Below, piece by piece: positions 20,010-29,558 of a stretch of DNA of 64,000 bases (positions are counted from its first letter, which is position 1; each line of letters opens with the position of its first letter). The stretch comes from Otariodibacter oris (GTDB lineage: Bacteria > Pseudomonadota > Gammaproteobacteria > Enterobacterales > Pasteurellaceae), in NCBI RefSeq assembly GCF_009684715.1, contig NZ_CP016604.1:635262-699261 (forward strand). Direction: 5' to 3'. Made by a program: the position numbers and the translations under genes. The notes below the pieces were generated by a model that saw nothing but the letters and a program-made list of their open reading frames with translations, was not told the DNA's origin and ran no database searches.

Positions 20010-21374
20010 ATGATAGAACAACAAAATCGTATAGAAAGACAGTCTTGGTCAAACCGTTTGGCATATATTATGACTGTAGCTGGAGCTACTGTTGGCTTCG
20101 GTGCAACTTGGCGCTTTCCTTATCTTGTAGGTGAGAATGGTGGTGGCGCTTATGTTATGCTTTTTTGTCTTGCTATGATTGTAATTGGAATTCCAATGAT
20201 TCTGGTTGAGAATGTAATTGGACGACGAATTAAAGTGAATGCAATAGATGCTTTTTCGGGAAGAATAAATGGTCGTAATATTCATCCAGCATGGAAAATA
20301 TTAGGTTATATGGGATTATTAGGTGCGTTTGGTATTCTTGCTTATTACATGGTTCTTGGTGGATGGGTCATTAATTATATTATTAGCTTTATTACGGGAG
20401 CTTTAGATATTTCATCACCTATTTCGGTTGATACTGCATCAATTTATTTTCAAAATAGTATCTTTAATAGTCCACTTGCCATTATTGGTTATACTGCAAT
20501 TTTTGTTATTGTAAATTATGTGATTCTTGCAAAAGGAATTGTGGATGGTATTGAGAAGTCCGTAAAATATTTAATGCCTTTATTATTTATTTTTCTGATT
20601 ATTATGGTAATTAGAAATGTCACTTTGCCTGGTGCAATGGAAGGTATTCGCTTTTATCTTATGCCTGATTTCTCAAAAATTACGCCGAAGCTGTTTGTTT
20701 TTGTCTTAGGACAAGTATTTTTTGCATTGAGTTTAGGATTTGGCGTATTAATTACCTTATCGAGTTATTTAGATAAAAAAGAGAATTTAGTAAAAACAGC
20801 CATGATTACGGGGGTATTAAATACCTTTATTGCTTTATTGGCAGGTTTTATGATTTTCCCTTCATTATTCAGTTTTGGTATTGCTCCAAATTCTGGACCA
20901 ACGTTAGTTTTCCAAAGTTTACCTATCGTATTTTCTCATATGTGGGGCGGTACTATTTTTTCGATTATTTTCTTTAGTTTACTGATTGTTGCAGCACTGA
21001 CTACCTCCTTAACTATTTGTGAAGTGATCATTACTGCGCTGCAAGAAAAAACTAAAATGGGACGTAAAATGGCGATATTAGTCACTTTAGGTGCTATTTT
21101 TGTTTTGGGGAATATTCCTTCTATATTAGGAGACAGCAGATGGAAAGATGTCACTATCATGGGAAAAAGTATTTTTGATGCCTTTGATTATATTAGTGGC
21201 AATATTCTATTTATATTGACTGCATTAGGTAGTGCCATCTTTGTTGGTTTTGTTTTAAAAGATGAAGCAAAAGAAGAGCTTGGAGCAGGAAAATTATTTA
21301 CATTGCTATGGTTTAATTATGTGAAATATATTATTCCTATTATCATCACAATTATTTTCTTTAGTTCGTTGTAA
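20010..21374 (+). CDS. Neurotransmitter:sodium symporter-family transporter
   Basis: A 454 aa polytopic inner-membrane protein of the SNF/NSS family, which takes up amino acids or related solutes with sodium. The first membrane segment has the sodium-site pattern GATVGFGATWRFPYLVGENGGGAY (residues about 25-48), and about 11 hydrophobic segments follow, with GVLITLSSYLDKKENL in the intracellular gate region. Bacterial homologues include LeuT-like and tryptophan transporters; the substrate here cannot be inferred. It follows dam after 29 bp and ends at a bidirectional terminator. Confidence 0.92.
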   Translation: MIEQQNRIERQSWSNRLAYIMTVAGATVGFGATWRFPYLVGENGGGAYVMLFCLAMIVIGIPMILVENVIGRRIKVNAIDAFSGRINGRNIHPAWKILGYMGLLGAFGILAYYMVLGGWVINYIISFITGALDISSPISVDTASIYFQNSIFNSPLAIIGYTAIFVIVNYVILAKGIVDGIEKSVKYLMPLLFIFLIIMVIRNVTLPGAMEGIRFYLMPDFSKITPKLFVFVLGQVFFALSLGFGVLITLSSYLDKKENLVKTAMITGVLNTFIALLAGFMIFPSLFSFGIAPNSGPTLVFQSLPIVFSHMWGGTIFSIIFFSLLIVAALTTSLTICEVIITALQEKTKMGRKMAILVTLGAIFVLGNIPSILGDSRWKDVTIMGKSIFDAFDYISGNILFILTALGSAIFVGFVLKDEAKEELGAGKLFTLLWFNYVKYIIPIIITIIFFSSL

Positions 21375-21414
21375 TTAAATTGAATATCAGTAGTATGTTG
21401 GGTTAATGATAAAA

Positions 21415-21442
21415 AAAGACCAAGCTTTTAAACTTGGTCTTT
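21415..21442. terminator. Bidirectional terminator between the NSS transporter and fadL
   Basis: Stem AAAGACCAAG / CTTGGTCTTT with an 8-nt loop. Seven A precede it on the plus strand, giving a T7 tail for the minus-strand fadL transcript; the plus-strand tail is TTTCTTT. Confidence 0.88.
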
Positions 21443-21456
21443 CTTTATAAGGTAAA

Positions 21457-22899
21457 TTAGAATTTATAGTTAATATTTAAACCATAAAGGCTAGCTTTAG
21501 CGGTTGTTTTAAACTCTACAAGCCCATCTTCAGTAAAGTTATTTTTGCTTCCTTTGAGGTATGAATAACCTAGATCAGCAGAAATATTTGGTGTAAATTT
21601 ATATGTCGCCCCAATTGAATACCATGTACGATCTGTATCAGGAATAGAAATAGATGGATTGCTAATACTTGCGGTTTCATCATAAGCAATACCTGTACGT
21701 ACAGTTAATTTTTCTGTGAAATCATAAGAAAAACCGACCGCAATTCTTGATGCATCATTAAAATTCTCAGTTTTATGGAATAAGGTATTTCCAGTTTGAA
21801 GGCTAGTTGCTTCTAAGCTTTTAAATGTACTCCAATTTGTTCTTTTATAGCTATATTGAAAAGCTAATTTATCTGTTAATTTATGATAGCCTGAAATTTC
21901 CCAAAATGATGGTAGTTTAAGAGTTAATGCTCCAGGCATTGTTACTCCACCAGTTATATTATCCATTTCTACAACATTTGGAATAGGCATTGATACTGTG
22001 TTTAAATATTCACCTTTAAATTTGATTTTAATTGGTGAGTGATAAGACACCCCTATACGATTAGCTTGATTAAGTTCGTATAATAATCCTACATTCCATC
22101 CTAGAGCCCATTTATCTCCAGTTAGTTTGTGAATGATAGTTTTATTTTCTATTGAAGCATAATTTCTTGCTATTACTGCTGCTTGGCTTGCTTGTGCTGC
22201 AAATTGCTGTGCTTGTGCCATTGCAATTTGTGCTTCTTGGGTACGTCCAGCATTAAGGTATTCTTGTGCTACAGTTCCAGCTTGTTGTGCCGCCATAGCA
22301 GCTTGTTGTGCGTTTTGTTGCGCCCTAAGAGCAACAGCTTTACCTAATAATCCTAAATTTCTTTCTAATTCAGCTTTTGCCTTAACAACATCAAGCCCAA
22401 TCCCGATACTAAAACCATAACCTAAGTTATAGGCACTACTAAGATTTAGATTAATTGCTGATAGTTCTGTTCTCCCACCGAAGAAACCAGCATTGTAGTT
22501 AGGGGTATATTCTGACTTTAAGCCATAGTTAACATTCATTCCTCCACCCACAACAAAACGATCATTTACTGGTACTACAATATATGCGTTTGGAACAACT
22601 GCATTTGGAACAATATTTTCTTGATTAGCAGTAGCAGGAGACGAAGTGAATTTTCCATTAATATTCACATCTGAGTCAACTAATACACCACCAGCTGAAA
22701 TTTCAATATTTTTAAATTTTGTCATTAATGCTGGATTACTGGCAACTACAGATGCATTATCTGCTACAGCAGCATTACCTGCATACGCAAGACCCAACCC
22801 TGATGTTGAAATTTCTGCTAATTGAAATGCTGCTGCTGATGCTCCACCTGCAAAAATAGATAATAAAGATGCGATAGTTGTTTGAGTAAACTTTGTCAT
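21457..22899 (-). CDS. fadL: FadL/OmpP1-family outer-membrane long-chain fatty acid channel
   Basis: An outer-membrane beta-barrel that takes up long-chain fatty acids and other hydrophobic compounds; H. influenzae calls it P1. The 480 aa product has a signal peptide (about residues 1-22, ending ASA), the hallmark hatch segment AAFQLAEISTSGLGLAYAGNAAVADNASVVASNPALM, repeated beta-strand patterns and a C-terminal aromatic residue (YKF). Residues about 186-250 form an Ala/Gln-rich predicted helical insert in a surface loop that I do not recall from H. influenzae P1. yfcZ lies upstream and divergent, as next to fadL in E. coli. Together with fadD (45447) it suggests fatty acid uptake and activation. 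Confidence 0.93.
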   Translation of the reverse strand: MTKFTQTTIASLLSIFAGGASAAAFQLAEISTSGLGLAYAGNAAVADNASVVASNPALMTKFKNIEISAGGVLVDSDVNINGKFTSSPATANQENIVPNAVVPNAYIVVPVNDRFVVGGGMNVNYGLKSEYTPNYNAGFFGGRTELSAINLNLSSAYNLGYGFSIGIGLDVVKAKAELERNLGLLGKAVALRAQQNAQQAAMAAQQAGTVAQEYLNAGRTQEAQIAMAQAQQFAAQASQAAVIARNYASIENKTIIHKLTGDKWALGWNVGLLYELNQANRIGVSYHSPIKIKFKGEYLNTVSMPIPNVVEMDNITGGVTMPGALTLKLPSFWEISGYHKLTDKLAFQYSYKRTNWSTFKSLEATSLQTGNTLFHKTENFNDASRIAVGFSYDFTEKLTVRTGIAYDETASISNPSISIPDTDRTWYSIGATYKFTPNISADLGYSYLKGSKNNFTEDGLVEFKTTAKASLYGLNINYKF

Positions 22900-23097
22900 A
22901 AAGCCCCTTAAGATTAATTATTAGGAATATTTTTAATAAACTATGTTGTTATTAAATAGAGTAAACAAATCACTATGATTTTAGGTACTTACTTGTAGTC
23001 AATCAATGAAATTCAGTGGAAATAAGAAGAGTTCCGACCAGTTATTAAAAAGGTTGATAATTGGATTTGATGTTATTTTATAAGGAGAGTAAAATTA

Positions 23098-23142
23098 ATG
23101 ACGGTAGTATTTTATATCGGTTTTAGGAGAAAATATGTCTGA
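23098..23142 (+). CDS. Possible 14-codon leader ORF overlapping the yfcZ start
   Basis: ATG with an AAGGAG ribosome site ten bases upstream opens a frame for MTVVFYIGFRRKYV that ends at a TGA at 23140-23142, eight bases into yfcZ. The geometry (good ribosome site, stop overlapping the next start) suggests translational coupling or a leader, but such a short frame may be chance. No homologue can be judged by eye. Confidence 0.35.
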   Translation: MTVVFYIGFRRKYV

Positions 23143-23419
23143 ATATAAAGCAAATGAAAGTCCTATGTGTTGTTGTGTGGATGTTGGGACAGTGATTGAT
23201 AATAGTGATTGTTCTGTCAATTTTACCCAAATATATAGTGAAAAATCTGAAGCAGAAGATGCATTATCTTATCTGACAAGTAAAGCTAAAGCCGCTGAGT
23301 CAGATCCGTGTTCTATTACTAGTGACATTGTTAAAACTGAAAGTGGATACCAATTACAGGCTAATTTTGATTTTAGTTGCCAAGCTGAAGCAATGATTTT
23401 TCAACTTTCAACTCGTTAG
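23135..23419 (+). CDS. yfcZ: YfcZ/YiiS-family protein (DUF406)
   Basis: A 94 aa protein of unknown function matching E. coli YfcZ along its whole length: ESPMCCCVDVGTVIDNSDC at the N-terminus, EAEDALSYLTSKAKAAESDPC in the middle and a C-terminal CQAEAMIFQLSTR. The Cys-Cys-Cys cluster at residues 12-14 and later conserved Cys residues hint at metal or redox chemistry, but that is inference. E. coli also has yfcZ beside fadL, so the neighbourhood is conserved. Its own ribosome site TTTAGGAGA lies inside the upstream mini-ORF. Confidence 0.93.
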   Translation: MSEYKANESPMCCCVDVGTVIDNSDCSVNFTQIYSEKSEAEDALSYLTSKAKAAESDPCSITSDIVKTESGYQLQANFDFSCQAEAMIFQLSTR

Positions 23420-23506
23420 TTTCTACTTTAACAACAGTTAATAAATAGTATTTATTGATAAAATCTATTTTACATATTTGCAAAACCTTTCTGTGATTCC
23501 TTCAAA

Positions 23507-23538
23507 ATACTTGACTAATTTAGTATGGTATATAGAAT
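23507..23538 (+). promoter_or_regulatory. iscR promoter overlapped by a type 1 IscR operator
   Basis: The 25 bases 23507-23531 match the E. coli type 1 IscR site pattern (ATAC..GACT....AGT....GGTAT) almost throughout. The operator contains a -35 box TTGACT (23511-23516); a -10 box TAGAAT follows at 23533-23538 with a 16-bp spacer. Binding of [2Fe-2S]-IscR here would repress the whole isc operon when clusters are plentiful. Confidence 0.85.
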
Positions 23539-23579
23539 TTACATTATTGATTAGTCATTCTTAAATATAAGGTTGAAGT

Positions 23580-24026
23580 ATGAAATTAACTTCTCGAGGA
23601 CGCTATGCAGTTACTGCAATATTGGATATTGCGCTACATGGCAAGTCATTGCCTGTCAGCCTAATGGATATTTCTGAACGTCAATCTATCTCTCTCTCTT
23701 ATTTAGAACAGTTATTTGCTCAATTACGTCGGGAAGGCATCGTTAATAGTGTTCGAGGCCCTGGTGGTGGTTATCAATTAGGTAAATCACCTCAAGAAAT
23801 TAATATTGGTATGATTATTGCTGCTGTAAATGAAAGCATTAATGTCGCAAAATGCAAAGGTAATGGTAATTGCAGTAACAATAATTTATGTTTAACCCAT
23901 TCTTTATGGGAAAGATTAGAGGATCAGATAGAAGGATTTTTACATAAAATCACCTTGGAAGAATTGATTGAAGAGCATAGTGATCACAATTGTGCTATCT
24001 CTCACTGCCATGATCACAGCCACTAA
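23580..24026 (+). CDS. iscR: IscR, iron-sulfur cluster regulator
   Basis: An Rrf2-family repressor that senses [2Fe-2S] status. The 148 aa product has the winged-helix DNA-binding N-terminus ([50 protein letters not shown]) and the cluster ligands Cys92, Cys98, Cys104 and His107, in the same positions as in E. coli. The C-terminus is His-rich (HCHDHSH). It is the first gene of the isc operon and has its own operator just upstream, so autoregulation is expected. Confidence 0.97.
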   Translation: MKLTSRGRYAVTAILDIALHGKSLPVSLMDISERQSISLSYLEQLFAQLRREGIVNSVRGPGGGYQLGKSPQEINIGMIIAAVNESINVAKCKGNGNCSNNNLCLTHSLWERLEDQIEGFLHKITLEELIEEHSDHNCAISHCHDHSH

Positions 24027-24076
24027 AAAGTAATGATTCAAATTAATGTAATCTTACTTATCGTTCAGGAGTAACA

Positions 24077-25297
24077 ATGAAATTACCAATTTACTTAGAT
24101 TATGCTGCAACAACGCCAATGGATGAGCGTGTTGCAAAAAAAATGATGGAATATATGACCAAAGATGGGATTTTTGGTAATCCTGCATCTCGTTCACATA
24201 AATTTGGTTGGGAAGCAGAAGAAGCAGTTGATGTTGCTCGCAATCAGATTGCAGACCTAATTGGTGCAGATTCAAGAGAAATCGTTTTTACGTCAGGTGC
24301 AACAGAATCGGATAACTTAGCAATAAAAGGCGCAGCACATTTTTACCAAACAAAAGGTAAACATGTTATTACTGTTAAAACAGAGCATAAAGCAGTACTA
24401 GATACTTGTCGTCAATTAGAACGTGAAGGCTTTGAGGTTACTTATTTAGATCCTGAAGCAGATGGTTTGATTGATTTGGAAAAATTAGAAGCAGCGATCC
24501 GTCCAGATACTATTTTAATTTCCGTTATGCATGTGAATAACGAAATTGGTGTTATTCAACCAATCGCCGAAATTGGAAAAATGTGTAGAGAAAGAAAGAT
24601 TATTTTCCATGTAGATGCAACGCAAAGTGTCGGTAAAGTACCTGTTGATGTGAAAGCATTAAATATTGATTTAATGTCATTCTCTAGCCATAAATTATAT
24701 GGGCCTAAAGGTATCGGTGGCTTATATGTATGTCGTAAACCAAGAGTACGTTTAGAGGCAATTATTCATGGCGGTGGTCATGAGCGTGGTATGCGTTCAG
24801 GTACACTTCCTGTACACCAAATTGTGGGTATGGGTGAAGCATATCGTATTGCCAAGGAAGAAATGGCAACAGAAATGCCGAGAATTAAAGCATTGCGTGA
24901 CCGTTTATACAATGGCTTTAAAGACATGGAAGAAGTCTATGTCAATGGTTCAATGGAAGAAGGCAAACGAGTTGATAGCAATTTGAATATCAGCTTTAAC
25001 TTTGTTGAAGGTGAATCTATGATGATGTCATTACGTGATATCGCAGTTTCTTCTGGTTCGGCATGTACATCAGCAAGTTTAGAACCATCTTATGTTCTTC
25101 GAGCATTAGGTCGCAATGATGAATTAGCACATAGTTCAATTCGTTTTTCATTAGGACGTTGGACAACAGAAGAAGAGATTGATTATACGATTGATCTTGT
25201 TAAGCAAGCAGTACTTAAACTTCGTGACTTATCACCTCTTTGGGATATGCATAAAGAGGGTATTGACCTTGATTCAATTGAATGGTCACACCACTAA
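24077..25297 (+). CDS. iscS: IscS, cysteine desulfurase
   Basis: A PLP enzyme that removes sulfur from cysteine as a persulfide for cluster assembly, tRNA thiolation and other uses. The 406 aa product starts [19 protein letters not shown] and carries the PLP lysine in [15 protein letters not shown] and the catalytic Cys in [21 protein letters not shown] (near residue 330). It is 50 bp after iscR and 21 bp before iscU. Confidence 0.98.
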   Translation: MKLPIYLDYAATTPMDERVAKKMMEYMTKDGIFGNPASRSHKFGWEAEEAVDVARNQIADLIGADSREIVFTSGATESDNLAIKGAAHFYQTKGKHVITVKTEHKAVLDTCRQLEREGFEVTYLDPEADGLIDLEKLEAAIRPDTILISVMHVNNEIGVIQPIAEIGKMCRERKIIFHVDATQSVGKVPVDVKALNIDLMSFSSHKLYGPKGIGGLYVCRKPRVRLEAIIHGGGHERGMRSGTLPVHQIVGMGEAYRIAKEEMATEMPRIKALRDRLYNGFKDMEEVYVNGSMEEGKRVDSNLNISFNFVEGESMMMSLRDIAVSSGSACTSASLEPSYVLRALGRNDELAHSSIRFSLGRWTTEEEIDYTIDLVKQAVLKLRDLSPLWDMHKEGIDLDSIEWSHH

Positions 25298-25318
25298 TTA
25301 CAAGAGGGGAATTTAAAA

Positions 25319-25702
25319 ATGGCATATAGTGATAAAGTTATCGATCATTATGAGAACCCAAGAAATGTGGGTTCATTAGATAAAAAATCAGCGGATGTTG
25401 GAACGGGTATGGTTGGCGCACCAGCTTGTGGTGACGTAATGCAACTTCAAATTAAAGTAAATGATAGTGGTATCATTGAAGATGCACGTTTTAAAACTTA
25501 TGGCTGTGGTTCTGCGATTGCTTCAAGCTCTTTGATTACAGAATGGGTAAAAGGTAAATCATTAGACGAAGCTGCATCCATTAAAAATAGTCAAATTGCA
25601 GAAGAATTAGAATTACCACCAGTGAAAGTTCACTGTTCAATTTTAGCTGAAGATGCAATTAAAGCAGCGATTGCTGACTATAAAGAAAAAAATACGAAAT
25701 AA
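25319..25702 (+). CDS. iscU: IscU, Fe-S cluster assembly scaffold
   Basis: The scaffold on which [2Fe-2S] clusters are first built before transfer by HscA/HscB. The 127 aa product keeps all ligands at the canonical positions: Cys37, Asp39, Cys63, His105 and Cys106. The HscA recognition peptide LPPVK is at 99-103. It is preceded by an AGAGGGGAA ribosome site. A USS-derived hairpin lies between it and iscA. Confidence 0.98.
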   Translation: MAYSDKVIDHYENPRNVGSLDKKSADVGTGMVGAPACGDVMQLQIKVNDSGIIEDARFKTYGCGSAIASSSLITEWVKGKSLDEAASIKNSQIAEELELPPVKVHCSILAEDAIKAAIADYKEKNTK

Positions 25703-25711
25703 TTTTTAGAT

Positions 25712-25760
25712 AAGCGGTCAGTTTTTGTGATTTTTTTGCAAGATCTGGCCGCTTTTATTT
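25712..25760 (+). terminator. Imperfect USS hairpin between iscU and iscA, possible attenuator
   Basis: AAGCGGTCAG (25712-25721) pairs with CTGGCCGCTT (25745-25754) with one G-T pair, across a 23-nt T-rich loop, followed by TTATTTT. It resembles the USS-pair terminators elsewhere in the window but is weaker, so it may lower rather than end transcription into iscA-iscX. Confidence 0.5.
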
Positions 25761-25797
25761 TGGTATTTTGATTTAATTCATTCGCAGAGGATAAAGT

Positions 25798-26121
25798 ATG
25801 AGTATTATTTTGACAGAAACCGCCGCAAATCGAGTAAGAACTTTTCTAGATAATAGAGGCAAAGGAATTGGTTTGCGGTTAGGTGTAAAAACTTCGGGCT
25901 GTTCTGGCTTAGCTTATGTTTTAGAGTTTGTTGATGTATTAAATGAAGATGATCAAGTATTTGAACAGCATGGCGTAAAGATTATTGTTGATGCTAAAAG
26001 TTTAGTTTACCTAGATGGCACAGAATTAGATTATGTCAAAGAAGGATTAAATGAAGGATTCAAATATAGCAATCCTAATGTCAAAAATGAATGTGGATGT
26101 GGTGAAAGTTTCCATGTTTAG
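25798..26121 (+). CDS. iscA: IscA, A-type Fe-S carrier
   Basis: IscA carries Fe-S clusters from IscU to client enzymes, particularly for [4Fe-4S] formation. The 107 aa product has the three family cysteines at exact positions: Cys35 in [10 protein letters not shown] and Cys99/Cys101 in NECGCGESF. It is separated from iscU by 95 bp, the largest gap in the operon, which holds the USS hairpin, and has its own ribosome site GAGGAT. Confidence 0.97.
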   Translation: MSIILTETAANRVRTFLDNRGKGIGLRLGVKTSGCSGLAYVLEFVDVLNEDDQVFEQHGVKIIVDAKSLVYLDGTELDYVKEGLNEGFKYSNPNVKNECGCGESFHV

Positions 26122-26132
26122 GAGAGCATAAA

Positions 26133-26654
26133 ATGTTAAATCCTTTTTCACTTTTTGAGTTGCCAGTACAATTTAGCGTAGACACGACTTTACTTTCTGA
26201 GCGTTATCTCTCCTTACAAAAGTCATTGCATCCTGATAATTTTGTTGCACACTCAGCTCAAGAGCAGCGATTGGCTATGCAAAAGTCAGCAGAAATTAAT
26301 GATGCATTACAAGTGTTAAAAAATCCCATCTTAAGAGCGGAAGCGATTATTCAATATTATACGAATGCAGAGCAAGATGTTGAGCAGAAAAGTACGAATG
26401 ATGTCACTTTTTTAATGCAGCAGATGGAATGGCGAGAAAAATTAGAAGAGATTGAGGCAGAAAAAAATGAAGATGAATTATCTGCGTTTACTTCAGAAAT
26501 AGAAAATATACAGCAATCTATCTTGATGCAATTAGAAAAAGAACTCAATGAGCAACAATGGGCTCAAGCCTCATTAACTACTGATAAATTACGTTTTATC
26601 AAGAAATTAATGGTCGAAATAGAGCAAGTTGAAGAAAAGTTATTTGATTATTGA
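26133..26654 (+). CDS. hscB: HscB, J-domain co-chaperone
   Basis: HscB delivers IscU to the HscA chaperone and stimulates its ATPase. The 173 aa product has an N-terminal J domain with the HPD motif (SLQKSLHPDNF, near residue 33) and a C-terminal three-helix domain that binds IscU. It is 11 bp after iscA. In E. coli hscA follows directly; here a DUF2625 gene intervenes. Confidence 0.95.
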   Translation: MLNPFSLFELPVQFSVDTTLLSERYLSLQKSLHPDNFVAHSAQEQRLAMQKSAEINDALQVLKNPILRAEAIIQYYTNAEQDVEQKSTNDVTFLMQQMEWREKLEEIEAEKNEDELSAFTSEIENIQQSILMQLEKELNEQQWAQASLTTDKLRFIKKLMVEIEQVEEKLFDY

Positions 26655-26684
26655 GTGTAAGTTAGCGATATAAAATTGATTCAT

Positions 26685-27329
26685 ATGAAAACCTTAGAAG
26701 AATTATTAGATAAAGAAAACAGCGCTTGGAAAATTATGCATTCGTGGTTCGACTCTGCTAAAAATCAATATGAAATTTTACCTAAAGATGTTGAGTCAGC
26801 GGGTAAAGAATTGGTTGGAATGCAACTTTCAACTAAAACTCCGTTAGGATCCATTATTTATGAAACAGGTGGTATTCTCATTGATAATGGTTGGTTACGG
26901 ATTCTTGGATCAGGTAGTCCAAAGCTTCCCAGAGGTTTTTTCGAGTGGAATTTTGGTAAAACATTTGAGTCATCAGGTGAAAGACCATTACATTTATTAG
27001 TGGCAGATGATGTTATTGGTGGCTATTTTGCTATTAATGGTGGCGGACTAGGTGAAAAGGTTGGAATGGTTTATTACTATCACCCTACAAAACAAAAATG
27101 GGAAAGTATCGGTTTGAATTATTCACAATTTATCGGCTGGGCATTAACTGCTGATATTGGTAGTTTTTATCACGCATTACGTTGGAAAAATTGGCAATCA
27201 GACATTCAAACGGTAAGAGGTGATCAGGTGATTAATCGTGATACCAAAGTATTACAGCCTATAGAGCGACATTATCAATCGACATTCACTAATGATGATA
27301 AATACAGTTTCGGCTATTCCGTTAATTAA
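26685..27329 (+). CDS. DUF2625-family protein within the isc operon
   Basis: A 214 aa soluble-looking protein of the uncharacterised DUF2625 family. The recognisable core is GWLRILGSGSPKLPRGFFEWN, LLVADDVIGGYFAINGGGLGE, MVYYYHPTKQKWESIGLNYSQFIGWAL and FYHALRWKNW. It has no signal peptide, membrane segment or metal-ligand cluster that I can see. The frame reaches a TTG at 26676, but the ATG at 26685 is the likelier start. It lies between hscB (30 bp) and hscA (22 bp) on the same strand, so it is almost surely co-transcribed with the isc genes; a role in cluster biogenesis is only a guess. Confidence 0.85.
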   Translation: MKTLEELLDKENSAWKIMHSWFDSAKNQYEILPKDVESAGKELVGMQLSTKTPLGSIIYETGGILIDNGWLRILGSGSPKLPRGFFEWNFGKTFESSGERPLHLLVADDVIGGYFAINGGGLGEKVGMVYYYHPTKQKWESIGLNYSQFIGWALTADIGSFYHALRWKNWQSDIQTVRGDQVINRDTKVLQPIERHYQSTFTNDDKYSFGYSVN

Positions 27330-27351
27330 ATAAAAAAAGAGATATAAATCA

Positions 27352-29208
27352 ATGGCATTACTTCAAATTGCAGAACCAGGTCAAACAGCAGCGCCTCATC
27401 AGCATCGTTTAGCGGTTGGGATCGATTTAGGTACAACGAATTCGCTTGTCGCAAGTATAAGAAGTGGTCAAGCGAACGTATTATTAGATGAGAAAGAGAG
27501 AGCTCTTGTCCCCTCAGTTGTTCATTATTCCCCAAGTCATAAAATCGTGGGAGTGGAAGCTTTTGCACAAGCAAGTATCGATCCTCAAAACACTGTAATT
27601 TCTGTAAAACGATTGATTGGACGTAGCTTAGTGGATGTTCAGCAATCCGATAAAAAATCGCCTTATAAATTTATTGAAAGTGAAAATGGGTTACCGCTCA
27701 TTGAAACTGCACAAGGCTTAAAAAGTCCTGTTGAAGTCTCAGCAGATATTCTACAACATTTGAATACTTTGGCAGAAAAACGATTAGGTGGTGAATTATC
27801 TGGTGTCGTGATCACAGTGCCTGCTTATTTTGATGATGCACAACGTCAGAGTACCAAAGATGCTGCACGTTTAGCGGGGGTTAATGTATTGAGATTACTT
27901 AATGAGCCAACGGCTGCAGCCATTGCTTATGGGCTTGATAGTGAGCAAGAAGGGGTTATCGCTGTTTACGATTTAGGTGGTGGTACATTTGATATCTCTA
28001 TTTTAAGATTAAGTCGTGGTGTGTTTGAAGTGCTATCGACAGGTGGTGACACTGCTCTAGGTGGAGATGATTTTGACCATTTATTAGCAAATTGGATCGC
28101 AGAGCAAGCGGGTGTAAACGTTGATGGTATTCATCAGCAACGCGAATTATTAACTTTAGCCAGTGAAGCTAAGATTGCATTATCACAAGCGGATAGTTAT
28201 TCACTGCATTTTGCAAATTGGGAAGGTGAGATTACCCGTTTACAATTTAATCAACTGATCCAACCGCTTGTAAAACGCTCTTTGATGACTTGTCGCCGAG
28301 CATTAAAAGATGCGGGTATTACAACAAGTGATGTAAAAGAAGTGGTCATGGTTGGCGGATCTACTCGTGTTCCTTTTGTACGAGAACAAGTAGGCGAATT
28401 TTTCGGTAGAGAGCCTTTAACTTCAATTGATCCAGATAAAGTTGTGGCATTAGGTGCGGCAATTCAAGCTGATATTTTAGTGGGCAATAAACCAGATTCT
28501 GAAATGTTATTGCTAGATGTTGTACCGTTATCATTAGGAATCGAAACAATGGGCGGATTAGTGGAGAAAATTATTCCACGAAATACTACAATTCCTGTCG
28601 CAAAAGCCCAAGAATTTACTACGTTTAAAGATGGTCAAACAGCCATGACAATCCATGTATTACAAGGCGAACGTGAATTAGTAAGTGATTGTCGTTCATT
28701 AGGTCGTTTTACCCTAAGGGGTATTCCACCAATGGTGGCGGGGGCAGCACATATTCGAGTGACTTACCAAGTTGATGCCGATGGTTTATTGAGCGTAACG
28801 GCAATGGAAAAATCAACCAAGGTTCAAGCGTCGATTCAAATTAAGCCTTCTTATGGCTTAACAGATGAAGAGGTTACGGAAATGATCCGCTCTTCAATGA
28901 GCAATGCCAAAGAAGATATTGAAGCTCGCCAATTAGCAGAAGTCAGAGTGGATGCTGATCGAGTGATTGATAGTGTCATAGTTGCCTTACAAGAACATGG
29001 TGAGCAATTATTATCTATTGATGAATTTAAGTCTATTGAAAGTGAATTAGCGCGTTTAATTGAAACGAAGAAAGGCACTGATCTTCAAGCAATTCAACAA
29101 GGCATCAAAGATGTTGATATTGCAACCCAAGCATTTGCTGCGAGACGAATGAATTTATCAATTCAAAAAGCATTAGCAGGTAAAGCTGTTGATGAAATTA
29201 TTAAATAG
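27352..29208 (+). CDS. hscA: HscA, specialised Hsp70 for Fe-S transfer
   Basis: HscA uses ATP to release the cluster from IscU, recognising its LPPVK peptide. The 618 aa protein has the Hsp70 ATPase signatures [12 protein letters not shown] (near residue 24), [14 protein letters not shown] and [15 protein letters not shown], then a substrate-binding domain ([12 protein letters not shown]..., [20 protein letters not shown]) and a helical lid. Length matches E. coli HscA (about 616). It is 8 bp upstream of fdx. Confidence 0.97.
   Translation: MALLQIAEPGQTAAPHQHRLAVGIDLGTTNSLVASIRSGQANVLLDEKERALVPSVVHYSPSHKIVGVEAFAQASIDPQNTVISVKRLIGRSLVDVQQSDKKSPYKFIESENGLPLIETAQGLKSPVEVSADILQHLNTLAEKRLGGELSGVVITVPAYFDDAQRQSTKDAARLAGVNVLRLLNEPTAAAIAYGLDSEQEGVIAVYDLGGGTFDISILRLSRGVFEVLSTGGDTALGGDDFDHLLANWIAEQAGVNVDGIHQQRELLTLASEAKIALSQADSYSLHFANWEGEITRLQFNQLIQPLVKRSLMTCRRALKDAGITTSDVKEVVMVGGSTRVPFVREQVGEFFGREPLTSIDPDKVVALGAAIQADILVGNKPDSEMLLLDVVPLSLGIETMGGLVEKIIPRNTTIPVAKAQEFTTFKDGQTAMTIHVLQGERELVSDCRSLGRFTLRGIPPMVAGAAHIRVTYQVDADGLLSVTAMEKSTKVQASIQIKPSYGLTDEEVTEMIRSSMSNAKEDIEARQLAEVRVDADRVIDSVIVALQEHGEQLLSIDEFKSIESELARLIETKKGTDLQAIQQGIKDVDIATQAFAARRMNLSIQKALAGKAVDEIIK
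28263..28271 (-). repeat. DNA uptake signal sequence (ACCGCTTGT on plus)
   Basis: Perfect uptake core within hscA, where it encodes part of QPLVK. Confidence 0.75.
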
Positions 29209-29216
29209 AGGATATT

Positions 29217-29558
29217 ATGCCAAAAGTTATTTTTCTTCCTAATGAAGAATTTTGCCCAGAAGGAATGGTGGTGGATGCACAGCCTGGGGACAATCTACTT
29301 GAGATTGCTCACAATGCAGGCGTGGAGATCCACAGTGCATGTGATGGTTCTTGTGCGTGTACGACTTGCCATGTTGTTATTCGGGAAGGGTATGATTCTC
29401 TGAATGAAACAAGTGAGCAAGAAGAAGATATGCTAGATAAAGCATGGGGGCTAGAAATGGAGAGTCGCTTGTCTTGCCAAAGTATTATTGGTGAAGAAGA
29501 TGTCGTGGTGGATATTCCTAAATATAATCTAAATCAAGTCAATGAGGTAGCACACTAA
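29217..29558 (+). CDS. fdx: Fdx, Isc-type [2Fe-2S] ferredoxin
   Basis: An adrenodoxin-type ferredoxin that supplies electrons for cluster assembly. The 113 aa product has cluster ligands Cys42, Cys48, Cys51 and Cys87 ([15 protein letters not shown] and RLSCQS), identical in spacing to E. coli Fdx, and the acidic helix [13 protein letters not shown]. The final base of its stop codon is the first base of the iscX ATG. Confidence 0.97.
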   Translation: MPKVIFLPNEEFCPEGMVVDAQPGDNLLEIAHNAGVEIHSACDGSCACTTCHVVIREGYDSLNETSEQEEDMLDKAWGLEMESRLSCQSIIGEEDVVVDIPKYNLNQVNEVAH

